Source: Haloarcula rubripromontorii (GTDB taxonomy: Archaea > Halobacteriota > Halobacteria > Halobacteriales > Haloarculaceae). From it: a stretch of 64,000 nucleotides of DNA. The translations under genes were made by a program, and so were the position numbers. The notes beneath the pieces were generated by a model that searched no databases, was not told the origin of the DNA, and was given only the letters and a program-made list of their open reading frames with translations. Numbering within the stretch: the first letter of the stretch is position 1; every line of letters starts with the position of its first letter. Where the stretch lies: NCBI RefSeq assembly GCF_001280425.1, contig NZ_LIUF01000004.1, positions 524,764-588,763 of the forward strand, in the 5' to 3' direction. Shown here piece after piece: positions 45,484-54,167 of the stretch.

Positions 45484-46008
45484 ATATCTGGATGATAAAC
45501 AACGTAAAAAAAAAGTTTACTCCGAATCGTCGGGACACAGACGGACGAACTCGCGGCTGGAAGCGAGTACTGCTCCATCGGAAACCTAGCTGATGCTGCT
45601 TTCAAGAGTAGCCCAGATGACTGATAAAATAGTTGAGAGTGAAGCCACTCCCGTGGCTGAACTGCTAAACGCTGGCTCTCTTTTTAGAGATACTCTGGTC
45701 CATCCAATGCATTCTGTCTGAAGACTTCTACTGGCTGAATAGAACTGGAAGGCACTGAAACCAATCAGCAATGTACAGCTGATATGATATATTGCTAACA
45801 GATACGATATAATCGGCTGGTTCGGCTATGCTCTATACTGCTACTTACTACTGATTGGTGAGCCGCTGCTATCCAAACGTAACCAACTAGGAACTACGAT
45901 TAGTAGCACTTCTCAATCAAGCTGGGACATGACCAATCAACCCCCAATACGGCCACACTGGGAGCGGTACCAGTGCAGTGCCTCGGTTACAACAGAGGTG
46001 GACCGCCG
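45484..46008. other. Non-coding interval
   Basis: About 520 bases without a supported gene; AT-rich between 45780 and 45860. Confidence 0.4.
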
Positions 46009-46446
46009 GTGAGCACCCTTGCACGCAATATTAGCTCTTGGCTACTCATCGCCACTGTGGTTGCCACCAGCGGGATAGTCGGGACAACAGTTGCATTCCA
46101 GGATTCTGCACAGGACGTACAGACAACGAACGAAGCCCTTCGCGCTGAAAACGAGGAACTGCGCGAACAGCTGAACGAGACTCGTGAAGACCGACAGGCT
46201 GCGCGAGCCCGTGCTGAAGAACTCAACAATCGGTTAGAAACACGGAACCAGGACGTAGAAAGACTCGTTTCGGAACTAGAAAGGAAAGAAAAAATACTCA
46301 ATGCCAGTCAAGCCCGGCTTGCGGAGTCCCGAGAAAGTCAAACAGGTATGTCGCGATCTGAAATGGAAAAACGGCTTGATTACCTCTGTGCCCAGCCAGA
46401 GAACAGGGAGAGATTCGGCTGTCAAGAGTTCGGTCACGATGAGTGA
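46009..46446 (+). CDS. Membrane-anchored coiled-coil protein
   Basis: A 145-residue protein. STLARNISSWLLIATVVATS begins a single N-terminal anchor helix (~9-30). Residues ~40-115 form a long heptad coiled coil (ENEELREQLNETREDRQAAR and continuation). A short C-terminal segment holds two Cys (CAQPENRERFGC), which could form a disulfide outside the cell. I chose GTG 46009; GTG 45973 would add 12 residues. No family is recognised. Confidence 0.65.
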   Translation: MSTLARNISSWLLIATVVATSGIVGTTVAFQDSAQDVQTTNEALRAENEELREQLNETREDRQAARARAEELNNRLETRNQDVERLVSELERKEKILNASQARLAESRESQTGMSRSEMEKRLDYLCAQPENRERFGCQEFGHDE

Positions 46447-47050
46447 TAACTACGGGCCGGCTTCAAAGCAGAGTCCAGTTCAAAACCGCTGAGTTTACTG
46501 ACTATGACCCTGAATTCAGCAGATGATATTTCATAGGTTTGATATGTGCTTCTCTTGGCCTTGATACGTCCCTGGCCTGTATTGAGATGAGTGAGACTGC
46601 GTGTCCGACTCAAATCGGGGTGTGAGAAGAGCGGACTCCAGTCTGTGCTTCACGGTTACAGTCCAGTATCCACCTCTCCGCTTTGGCCGAAAATTGGAAC
46701 TAATGACATGAATTCTGAGTCGTAGCGTTTGTCAGAGGCTCTCCTGCTCTCGAATCTTACCACTCCGTGACAGGTAATGCTGTTTATTTCATATAATCAA
46801 GGTATGCAATAGATTGGCGACGAAGCTGGGAGCAGCTTATCTCGTCCAACTGCTCACAATGACCTCTACTGACCGATGCTACTGACACCGTTGAGCTGTG
46901 GCAGCCCTATGACTACCCAGCGCTTGTCGGTATTTATCCCGGAGTGTTTGGTACTCCCTCTCTCGGAAGTACAAGTCTCTGTTGTCGAGTGAGATTGAAT
47001 CGAGTGACGCCGCAACACATTCTCTACCCTTGATGTTACTGGCAAGGACA
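46447..47050. other. Non-coding interval
   Basis: About 600 bases. A minus-strand frame covering 46879-47148 overlaps the small gene that follows and is not supported. Nothing else was recognised. Confidence 0.35.
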
Positions 47051-47194
47051 TCAATCGTCCTCGAATGATTCCAACGCGTTTTGTAATGCTTCAAGACTCT
47101 GGTCAAGCTCTTGGGAAACGTCGGATCGGTCCACTTCTTCCTTGGCAAGTTGAACCTGTTTAAGAGCTTCTTGTAGTCTGTTCTTCACTTTCAT
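47051..47194 (-). CDS. Small helical protein, 47 aa
   Basis: From the ATG at 47194 the minus strand encodes KVKNRLQEALKQVQLAKEEV followed by further heptad-like helix (VSQELDQSLEALQNALESFE) and an acidic end. The heptads and strong codon fit suggest a real two-helix protein. A TATA-like TATTAATGG (about 47216-47224) is about 25 nt upstream, as for a leaderless mRNA. The longer frame starting at 47317 has a poor leader. Unknown function. Confidence 0.55.
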   Translation of the reverse strand: MKVKNRLQEALKQVQLAKEEVDRSDVSQELDQSLEALQNALESFEDD

Positions 47195-47410
47195 CAGTGA
47201 ACCCTTTACTCTGCTACCATTAATAGTACGGGGTGAACCTACACGGGTTCTGATGAAACCAACTACAGCAGAGTAGTGATGTACTAAAACGCTGCTTAGC
47301 CTCGTCGCGCCCTGCACCCTTCTGTGGGGCCTTGATTCGGTTACGAGTGCGCGAGGTCCCCGCTATCACAGCTAAACGCTTTCACTGTCCTTGGCAGTCA
47401 GACCAGCTAA

Positions 47411-48151
47411 TTACTGCTGGGACTCACCGCCGTCTACCGGTATCGCCTGTCCGGTAATGAACGACGCCTCGTCCGAGCAGAGCCAGAGAATAGCGTTTGC
47501 CACTTCTTCTGGCTGTGCAGGTCGCTTCATCGGTACTTTCGATATGATCTGGTCTTGCTCTGCTTCAGACAGTGACCGTAAGGCTGGTGTGTCGACGATT
47601 GTTGGACAGACTGCGTTCACGCGGACATCCTGATCTGCAAATTCAAGTGCAGCCGATTTCGTCAGCCCAACGATACCGTGCTTACTTGCACCGTACGGTG
47701 TTCGGCCAGGGCTGGCACGTATCCCGGCCAGTGAGGCGACATTGACTATTGCACCGCCACCAGAGTCCTGCAGCGCTGGAATCTCGTGTTTCATCCCTCC
47801 CCAGACACCCTTCTGATTGACCGTATTGATGCGATCCCATTCATCCTCCTCAATGTCAGTTATCGGGGCAGGCTCGTTCCCTGTCGCTGCATTGTTTACG
47901 ACGTAATCGAGCTGTCCATACCGGTCGACAGTTGCCTCAACTGTCGACTGAATTGACTCCAAGCGGCCAACATTCGTTTCGAGAAACGTTGCGGTCCCGC
48001 CCCGGTCCTCGATCTGTGTGACTGTTTCAGCACCGCCGTCCGCATCGATGTCAGCGACAACAACAGATGCCCCCTCTTCGGCGAAACGCGTTGCCGTTTT
48101 CCGACCGATGCCAGATGCAGCGCCGGTAACAAGTGCGACAGTCTTCCCCAT
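47411..48151 (-). CDS. Short-chain dehydrogenase/reductase (SDR)
   Basis: A 246-residue classical SDR. TGAASGIG at 9-16 is the cofactor loop, VVADIDADGG shows an Asp that favours NAD(H), YVVNNAATG is the NNAG-type motif, and NVASLAG plus YGASK give the Ser-Tyr-Lys catalytic set. The C-terminus AIPVDGGE is the usual end of FabG-like members. The start ATG 48151 (or 48160) gives the correct N-terminus; longer frames add a meaningless leader. A TATA-like TATATAAG lies just upstream. Substrate unknown. The TetR gene is about 200 bp upstream on the same strand and may control it. Confidence 0.88.
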   Translation of the reverse strand: MGKTVALVTGAASGIGRKTATRFAEEGASVVVADIDADGGAETVTQIEDRGGTATFLETNVGRLESIQSTVEATVDRYGQLDYVVNNAATGNEPAPITDIEEDEWDRINTVNQKGVWGGMKHEIPALQDSGGGAIVNVASLAGIRASPGRTPYGASKHGIVGLTKSAALEFADQDVRVNAVCPTIVDTPALRSLSEAEQDQIISKVPMKRPAQPEEVANAILWLCSDEASFITGQAIPVDGGESQQ

Positions 48152-48356
48152 CTCGTACATGCCCTTATATATTGAATATTTTGTCAAATAGTTTCTGGTT
48201 GATCCCAGCAACAGATAATCCGGCCGCTTAGAGTGTATACAGACGACTATGAAGGAAATACAGATACTGCGAGCCGGTATCGCAATCGAACTCAGTTGCC
48301 GGCGGTATCTCAAGAACTAATGTGCCATAGTCCGGCGAAGAACAACGTACCCCGAG

Positions 48357-49016
48357 TTAGTTCGAGTCCGTCGTGATTCGTTCAACCTGCGTATCAATTG
48401 CAGTCCGCAGTTCAGCGATAGATTGCTCGGGCTTGTATACAGTGAGCCGGCGGGTACGAGTACCGGTCAAGATTGATAAGAACAGCTCTGCTTCAACAAC
48501 TGGATCAATGTCGCTAAACGTGCCAGAGTCGATGCCACGCTGGAAAATCGACTCAAGCGTGTCCTTGATCTCTCTGTCGACCTGTAGATACTGCTCACGT
48601 GCCGCTTCGTTGTGTGGTCCGTTTACGCGAAGTTCAAACATGGCGAGCTGGACCTGATACACGTCTTCATCCAGTGTTGTCGGGAGAAGCGTCTCGACAA
48701 GTGTTTCAAGCTCTTCCTGTGCTGATCCTTCGCCATCTGGTAGTTGCTCAAGAAAGTCATGCAGGACGTACTCAAGGAAGTCGACCAGTAGCTCATCACG
48801 ACCATCGTAGTGATAGTAGAGCAGTGTCCGACTCCGTTCAAACTCGTCGGCGATATCCTGAATAGTGAGGTTGTCGTACCCGTGCTTACTCAGCGCGTTA
48901 TATGTCGCCTGCATGATTGCTGTCTTGGTCGACCCAAGCTCGTCAGGACCAGTGTACTGAGTCACTACCCGAGTAATACTCTCGCTATGAAGTGGTCTTT
49001 TCGGAGTCTCGGTCAA
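48357..49016 (-). CDS. TetR-family transcriptional regulator
   Basis: A 219-residue repressor-type protein. The N-terminal HTH at ~30-78 reads KTAIMQATYNALSKHGYDNL, then TIQDIADEFERSRTLLYYHY, which is diagnostic for TetR. The remaining ~140 residues are the helical ligand-binding and dimer domain. It lies upstream of the SDR gene on the same strand with a ~205-bp gap that could hold its operator. The ligand is unknown. Confidence 0.87.
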   Translation of the reverse strand: MTETPKRPLHSESITRVVTQYTGPDELGSTKTAIMQATYNALSKHGYDNLTIQDIADEFERSRTLLYYHYDGRDELLVDFLEYVLHDFLEQLPDGEGSAQEELETLVETLLPTTLDEDVYQVQLAMFELRVNGPHNEAAREQYLQVDREIKDTLESIFQRGIDSGTFSDIDPVVEAELFLSILTGTRTRRLTVYKPEQSIAELRTAIDTQVERITTDSN

Positions 49017-49034
49017 TCACACTGGATTAGAGAA

Positions 49035-49361
49035 GTGTTGGGTTTGAGAGCGTGTGCAGCCTGCCGGATTGATCCCTGTTATTGCAACGAAGGCAGAAAC
49101 ACTGTATTCGCCACAGAACACGAACAACAGTACTGGGTCGAGTATGCGCTTGAGCAACCGAATACAGTCCAGCAGGTGGCAACGGGCTTCGACGGACCCG
49201 ACCCTAGCTTGGTGATGAGCTAGTACGCTCGAGGAGCGGTCGAAGCTCAACGCGATGCAAGAGGCTGTCTCACCGGAAGCGTTCTCCGAGCGTGGTACGG
49301 ATACCTTCCCTGAGCAGTCTGAGTTAGCCCGAGGCGGCGAATCGATAGAGCACCTCATCAG
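49035..49361 (+). pseudogene. Possible decayed reading frame
   Basis: One plus frame reads VFATEHEQQYWVEYALEQPN and continues to a TAG at 49228; a shifted frame then reads TLEERSKLNAMQEAVSPEAF to a TGA near 49365. Both halves have haloarchaeal acidity, so a single frameshifted gene is possible. The family is not recognised. Confidence 0.25.
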
Positions 49362-49432
49362 ATGACAGGAATGTTGCCGGGATACGCGCGTGAAGTACAC
49401 CCAGAGAACTAGTCTGGCTCAATACACAGCGT

Positions 49433-49476
49433 GGCTAACCAACAATAGCTGATCGACACCCGACTGTTGGTTAGCC
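49433..49476. repeat. 12-bp perfect inverted repeat
   Basis: GGCTAACCAACA (49433-49444) and TGTTGGTTAGCC (49465-49476) are exact reverse complements separated by 20 bases. It could be a hairpin terminator, the ends of a tiny element or a protein-binding site. No T-run follows. Confidence 0.6.
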
Positions 49477-49603
49477 GACTATCGAGTAATTTCTGACCGA
49501 CGGTTGTTTCTCACGAGTTCACCAGAAATGTCCGCTCGGTGAGTCTACGTATTCATCATCTCCCAGTATTTTATCATGATAGCCCTACGTACCTTTCAGT
49601 AGC

Positions 49604-49735
49604 ATGTACTCCATTCTACAAATTGGGCTTGAAGGGTCTGGGAGCCCGGTCGACTTCCTTCTGGCCGTGGTAATCTGGGTCGGTGTTTTCGTCGTTATCC
49701 TCCTTCTCGGCAAGTTGGTCAATTCCCTCGTTTGA
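49604..49735 (+). CDS. Small single-TM protein, 43 aa
   Basis: An ATG at 49604 opens a 43-codon frame to a TGA at 49733-49735. The product has a short soluble start (MYSILQIGLEGSGSPVD) and a single long hydrophobic helix (FLLAVVIWVGVFVVILLLG) ending KLVNSLV. A TATA-like ATTTTATC near 49568 lies about 30 nt upstream. Its hydrophobic pattern is not expected by chance. It stands alone in a 1.3-kb gap. Function is unknown. Confidence 0.5.
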   Translation: MYSILQIGLEGSGSPVDFLLAVVIWVGVFVVILLLGKLVNSLV

Positions 49736-50332
49736 TTATTATTGACATCTGGTACAGCTGGATTGGTAGATTCACCCTCTGTACTGACCAGTTAAATGGA
49801 TTGTTGAGTGTATTGAAGCCGATATTTCGGAGTGGCTGTGGGCTGTGCATCTTGATGCACTGTCTCCCGACGAACGGCACAACAATCTACATTGAGTAGC
49901 CAGCACATGACAGGGCAATACTCTACGACTGGAGTGTGATCGGCAGTTCTGCATGAGATCTGCGGGCAAATTGAAATTAGCTTCTCAAAGTATACTACTG
50001 ATTAGTAGTCCTCTGCAGCGTCAACGTTCCCGCTCCTCCGACGGAACATCCTGCCCAGCAATAGAGGGTGGAGATCCAAAGCACGATTTACCAATTCGGC
50101 ATGACCTTCGAAAACTGTAATCTCGATGTTCCCCGTATGAACTGACTGAGGAGTTCACAAATCACACCACCTCTCTCGTCCCAACCGTCTTCTGCCGAGT
50201 GCGGTGGCGAAGCCACTAACATGCGGTAGGTTCCAAGCACACACCAGTTGAATGCTGTTCACCCAAATAATCAAAACTAATCATACGCTGAAAAAATCGA
50301 ACTCTCATACGTGCTAGTCCCGTAACTGCGCT
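49736..50332. other. Non-coding interval
   Basis: About 600 bases with nothing recognised. Confidence 0.35.
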
Positions 50333-50671
50333 ATGACAAATAGTGAGAAAGCAGGCCAGGCGACCTCGTTGGACGATATCTTGAAGACCTTGGCAAACGT
50401 CCAGCGTCGCAAAATACTGGTACGACTGCTGGATCACAATCCACAAGACGACACCCCAGTCGTCGTCGATGATTCCGAACAAGATCAGGACGCTATAGAA
50501 CGGCTCATCTCAATGCAGCACGTCCATCTCCCAAAGCTGGAAGAGTACGGCTTCATTGAGTGGGATCGGGACTCCCACGAGGTACGGAAAGGGCCGAAGT
50601 TCAACGAGATTCAACCGCTGCTGGAGCTGTTAGTGTCTCACTCTGACGAACTCCCCGACGATTGGCTGTGA
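50333..50671 (+). CDS. DUF7344 domain protein, soluble
   Basis: A 112-residue protein consisting of one DUF7344 winged-helix-like domain. LDDILKTLANVQRRKILVRL is the first helix pair, and AIERLISMQHVHLPKLEEYG the recognition region matching the KRVYVSLYQTHAPKLQEAG segment of the membrane paralogues. No membrane helix is present, in contrast to the copies at 1810 and 31837. Target unknown. An IS remnant begins 20 bp downstream. Confidence 0.8.
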   Translation: MTNSEKAGQATSLDDILKTLANVQRRKILVRLLDHNPQDDTPVVVDDSEQDQDAIERLISMQHVHLPKLEEYGFIEWDRDSHEVRKGPKFNEIQPLLELLVSHSDELPDDWL

Positions 50672-50690
50672 ATTGTCGCACCCTTTCGGT

Positions 50691-50871
50691 GGCACTGTCT
50701 AGTTGAGCGAGTTTGAGAAGCGAGGAGGTCGTAGCGAGAAGTGCTTATGCAACTCGCAGACCTCCTCAGAGAAACGTTATATGAGGACAGCCAAGACGTT
50801 TGGGAGAACGAGCGCACCCCGACACCCGTCCGGCGATTTGGGGTGCGTCTCCATACGGCGGGTTCTTATCC
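50691..50871 (+). mobile_element. Truncated IS6-family insertion sequence (ISH-type) remnant
   Basis: GGCACTGTCTAGTTGAGCGA at 50691 resembles the left terminal repeat of haloarchaeal IS6 elements. ATG 50747 then encodes MQLADLLRETLYEDSQDVWE and NERTPTPVRRFGVRLHTAG, the usual N-terminus of their transposases. After that point (about 50867) the text diverges (SYPIHKIIY) and stops at 50920, so the DDE catalytic domain and right end are lost. Confidence 0.7.
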
Positions 50872-51125
50872 GATTCATAAGATTATTTATGTTCAATCTT
50901 CCGGAGATGAGAGGCGTTAAGATAGACTGTAGGCATCAACACGCTGACCGGCGGCAATATTTATACAGACAATGCTGAAGCGTTTCTGGGCATGACCTGC
51001 TCGGTAATCCCGTTAATTATCTTGATGAGGACATCTTCTGTGACGAGAGCAAAGTCAGCGGTCTATGAAAGCACCCACAAAACGTTGCGCTTGAGTAGAA
51101 TAATCAGTTTTCATGGGTTCAGAAT
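50872..51125. other. Non-coding tail after IS remnant
   Basis: About 250 bases without a supported gene, leading to the end of the ABC operon. Confidence 0.35.
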
Positions 51126-52193
51126 CTACTCATATACGAGTCCATCTCCAGCATGGGCCTCATTTATGTCTGTTTCGCCGGTCGCTTCCGGAGCATGAAG
51201 ACACCGGACGTGTGTCTCTCGAACCTCTTCGAGTGAAGGGTGGTGTTCCTGACACGATTGTGTCGCGGCCGGACAACGTGGGTGGAACGGACATCCCTCC
51301 GGTCTATCTGCCGGGTCAGGAGGTGCACCGTGAAGCGGCACTGGTGGGGGATCTCGTGGGTCGTCACTCGGAATCGCACGGAGTAACGCTTCAGTATAGG
51401 GATGGTTCGGGGACTGGAACAGTTCGTTTGCTCGCCCGACTTCGACGAGTTCGCCAGCATACATTACCGCGACCCTATCAGCGAGGAACCTGACGACGTT
51501 GAGGTCATGGGAGATAAATACGTAGCCGACACCGAACTGCTGTTGTATGTCTGCGAGAAGCGAAAGGACTCTCGCCTGTGTGGCCATATCGAGTCCGGAC
51601 ACTGGCTCATCAAGCACGATTACATCGGGGTCGTGTGCAATAGCTCGGGCGAGAGCGACGCGCTGTATCTGGCCGCCGGAGAGTTCCTGCGGATACCGGT
51701 CAGCGATTTCTGGCGCGAGATCAACACTGCACAACAACTCAGCAACCTCGTCAAGACCGATGCCATGTAGTGAAGCCGAAGTGGCATCGCCATCGGCTTC
51801 AGCAATTGATCGGCCGATAGGCCACCGGGGGTCAAAGCTCCCTCGGGCGTGTTGAAACACGACGCCGATTCGCCGCCGTTGCGCGGTGGAACGCTCTGAG
51901 AGGTCACCGACACACGTTCCATCGAGACGAACTTGTCCATCGTCCGGGGTGAGTTGTCCGGTTATGAGTTTCGCGAGTGTTGATTTCCCACAGCCACTCT
52001 CACCAACAAGTCCCAGCGTTTCGCCACGGTGGACTGCTAAGGACACATTACAGACCGCTTTCGCCGCTGAGTCGCTGCTACGCAATCTGTCGAGGATGGA
52101 TCGCTTCGGTGAGAACGCTTTCGAGACGTTTTCTACTTCGATCACAGGAGTGCCAGACTGCACATCATCTGGAGTCTGATTACGCTGTGTCAT
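51126..52193 (-). CDS. dppF: Oligopeptide/nickel-type ABC transporter ATPase, DppF-like
   Basis: A 355-residue ATPase, second of a pair. Walker A is GLVGESGCGKST, signature ELSGGQIQRVALARA and Walker B VIVLDEPVSGLD. The C-terminal oligo/dipeptide extension contains GCPFHPRCP and further Cys residues (QSCQ, VRCLH), a Cys cluster that in related DppD/DppF proteins can bind a [4Fe-4S] cluster. Start ATG 52193 overlaps the end of the upstream ATPase gene by 14 bp, consistent with translational coupling. It powers the DppB/DppC permease encoded upstream in the same operon. Substrate class (peptide, nickel or metallophore) cannot be read from the ATPase. Confidence 0.88.
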   Translation of the reverse strand: MTQRNQTPDDVQSGTPVIEVENVSKAFSPKRSILDRLRSSDSAAKAVCNVSLAVHRGETLGLVGESGCGKSTLAKLITGQLTPDDGQVRLDGTCVGDLSERSTAQRRRIGVVFQHARGSFDPRWPIGRSIAEADGDATSASLHGIGLDEVAELLCSVDLAPEIADRYPQELSGGQIQRVALARAIAHDPDVIVLDEPVSGLDMATQARVLSLLADIQQQFGVGYVFISHDLNVVRFLADRVAVMYAGELVEVGRANELFQSPNHPYTEALLRAIPSDDPRDPPPVPLHGAPPDPADRPEGCPFHPRCPAATQSCQEHHPSLEEVRETHVRCLHAPEATGETDINEAHAGDGLVYE

Positions 52194-53271
52194 TCTGTTG
52201 TCCCCCGTTAGCTGCTGGAATCTCCTGCTGTTCGGACACGAACTTGTCTTCAGAGAACGGTGCTTCGAGACAGGCAAGTCGGTGGTCCGATGTGTCCTCA
52301 GTCGTCGGAACCGACCCCGAGCGACACGCTTCAGTCACATGCTGGCACCGGTCGGCAAACGGACAGCCCTCGTGGCTGCTGCTGGGGTCCCCTAGACGCG
52401 CCATGACGGACTGAGCTTGCTCGTCAGCGTCGCTGTTTCGGACCGAACACGAAAGGAGTGCTCTCGTGTACGGATGTTCCGGTGCGGTCAGTATTCGCTC
52501 AACGGGACCGGCTTCCATTACCTCTCCGTCGTAGAGTACCACGACACGGTCACATGTCTGTGCAATTACACCGACATCGTGGGAAATAAGGAGTATACCG
52601 GTGTTCTGCTCGTCACGTAGCGAGCGTAATCGACTGAGAATATCTGCCTGTGTGGTCGTGTCAAGTGCTGTTGTGGGCTCGTCGGCAACCAGCAATGCGG
52701 GTTCACTTGCCAGTGCAATGGCGAGGACTGCTCGTTGTCGGAGGCCACCAGAGAACTCGTGTGGAAATGACGATACATTTGCTTCAGGGTTCGGGATACC
52801 AACTTGGTCCAGCAACCCGATTGCGTGCTCCCGTGCGTTCTTCCACGCTGACCGATCTCGGAACGGTGACACACCGAGGAAATCTAGCAGACGTTGTGTC
52901 TCGCTCGATTGGTGTATTCGAACCGATTCAGCGATCTGTTCACCGACCGGAAACACAGGGTTCAAGCTTTCCGTCGGGTCCTGAAAGACCATCGAGACCT
53001 TATTCCCACGTAGCTGACGCAGTGTCGCTTCAGTAGCAGTTGTTAGCTCTCTATCAGCGAAGGTAATTGAGCCGCCAACGATTTCTCCGGGATCTTCGAG
53101 TCGGCAAATTGACCTGGCAGTGACAGACTTGCCGCTCCCACTTTCGCCGAGTATACCGACAATTTCGCCCTGGTCAACGGTGAACGATACCCCGTTGACC
53201 GCGTCGACAATTCCGTGATCAGTGTCGAAACGAGTCTGTAAGTTCTCAACGCGAAGCAGTGGTCTGCTCAT
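52180..53271 (-). CDS. dppD: Oligopeptide/nickel-type ABC transporter ATPase, DppD-like
   Basis: A 363-residue ATPase beginning MSRPLLRVENLQTRFDTDHG. Walker A is GILGESGSGKS, signature EFSGGLRQRAVLA and Walker B LLVADEPTTALD. The C-terminal region GCPFADRCQHVTEACRSG, with a later Cys (LACLEA), is the family's Cys-rich extension. ATG 53271 lies 2 bp after the permease gene; the longer in-frame start at 53442 is within dppC and is unlikely. It forms the heterodimeric motor with the DppF-like protein. Confidence 0.88.
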   Translation of the reverse strand: MSRPLLRVENLQTRFDTDHGIVDAVNGVSFTVDQGEIVGILGESGSGKSVTARSICRLEDPGEIVGGSITFADRELTTATEATLRQLRGNKVSMVFQDPTESLNPVFPVGEQIAESVRIHQSSETQRLLDFLGVSPFRDRSAWKNAREHAIGLLDQVGIPNPEANVSSFPHEFSGGLRQRAVLAIALASEPALLVADEPTTALDTTTQADILSRLRSLRDEQNTGILLISHDVGVIAQTCDRVVVLYDGEVMEAGPVERILTAPEHPYTRALLSCSVRNSDADEQAQSVMARLGDPSSSHEGCPFADRCQHVTEACRSGSVPTTEDTSDHRLACLEAPFSEDKFVSEQQEIPAANGGQQNDTA

Positions 53272-53273
53272 TG

Positions 53274-54167
53274 CTACAGTTCCTCCATCTGTGCTGTTTG
53301 CGTAGGTGAAAGCATCTCTCGAAGGCTGTCTCCGAGAAGATTGAATCCGAGCACGGTGAGCATGATACAGAGGCCCGGCGCGTTGACAAGCCACCACGCC
53401 TGTCTGAGATAGCTGCGTCCGGATGCAAGCATTGTCCCCCATTCAGGTGTGGGTGGCTGTGCGCCCAGTCCAAGGAATGAAAGTCCCGCTGTACCGAGAA
53501 TGACGCTGCCGATGTCAAGCGTTGCCAGAACGACGACTGGTGCAACGACGTTCGGTAATAAGTGGCGAATCGCGATGTGCGCTCGTGACCGGCCGAGCAA
53601 CCGTGCGGCGCTTACAAACTCACGCTCTCGAAGCGAGAGTACACTACTCCGAACTAACCGTGCGTACGATGCCCAACCAACGACCGCCAGTGCAAGCATC
53701 ACGTTCACCAGACTCGGCCCCAAAATCCCGGCGATGACAAGTGCGAGGACGATTCCGGGGAACGCAAGCAGTATATCGACAAGTCGCATCAGTGCCTCAT
53801 CAATCCAGCCACCAGCGTAGCCGGCGACGAGACCGACTGCTGTCCCCATAATAAGCCGCACAGTGGTTACAGCGACGGCGATACCGAGCGAGAATCGCGC
53901 ACCATGAACGAGTCTAGTCAGTACGTCTCTACCGAGCTGGTCGGTCCCGAACGGATGGGACAGTGACGGAGATTCAAGCCTGTTCGAAAGGTCCTGTTCG
54001 ACTGGATCGTAGGGCGAAACAACGGGTCCAAGTGCCGCAAGGACGAGTAACGCGAGCACAACTCCGATTCCGAATTGTCCGAGGCGGTCCGTTGCGAGTC
54101 TGTCAGTCCATTCCTGCCGCTTGTTGACTTTCTGTCTATCTCTACCGTTGGCTGCTCGGTCCCTCAT
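53274..54167 (-). CDS. dppC: ABC transporter permease, DppC/NikC-like
   Basis: A 297-residue permease with six predicted helices. GPVVSPYDPVEQDLSNRL and SLSHPFGTDQLGRDVLTRL are hallmark N-terminal DppC segments. The EAA loop reads YARLVRSSVLSLREREFVSAA, and SFLGLGAQPPTPEWGTML is the conserved C-terminal loop. Its start overlaps the stop of dppB by 4 bp (ATGA type). Confidence 0.9.
   Translation of the reverse strand: MRDRAANGRDRQKVNKRQEWTDRLATDRLGQFGIGVVLALLVLAALGPVVSPYDPVEQDLSNRLESPSLSHPFGTDQLGRDVLTRLVHGARFSLGIAVAVTTVRLIMGTAVGLVAGYAGGWIDEALMRLVDILLAFPGIVLALVIAGILGPSLVNVMLALAVVGWASYARLVRSSVLSLREREFVSAARLLGRSRAHIAIRHLLPNVVAPVVVLATLDIGSVILGTAGLSFLGLGAQPPTPEWGTMLASGRSYLRQAWWLVNAPGLCIMLTVLGFNLLGDSLREMLSPTQTAQMEEL

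Noticed and set aside
46879..47148. 89-codon minus frame
   Set aside because: It overlaps the better supported 47-residue gene and has a basic composition.
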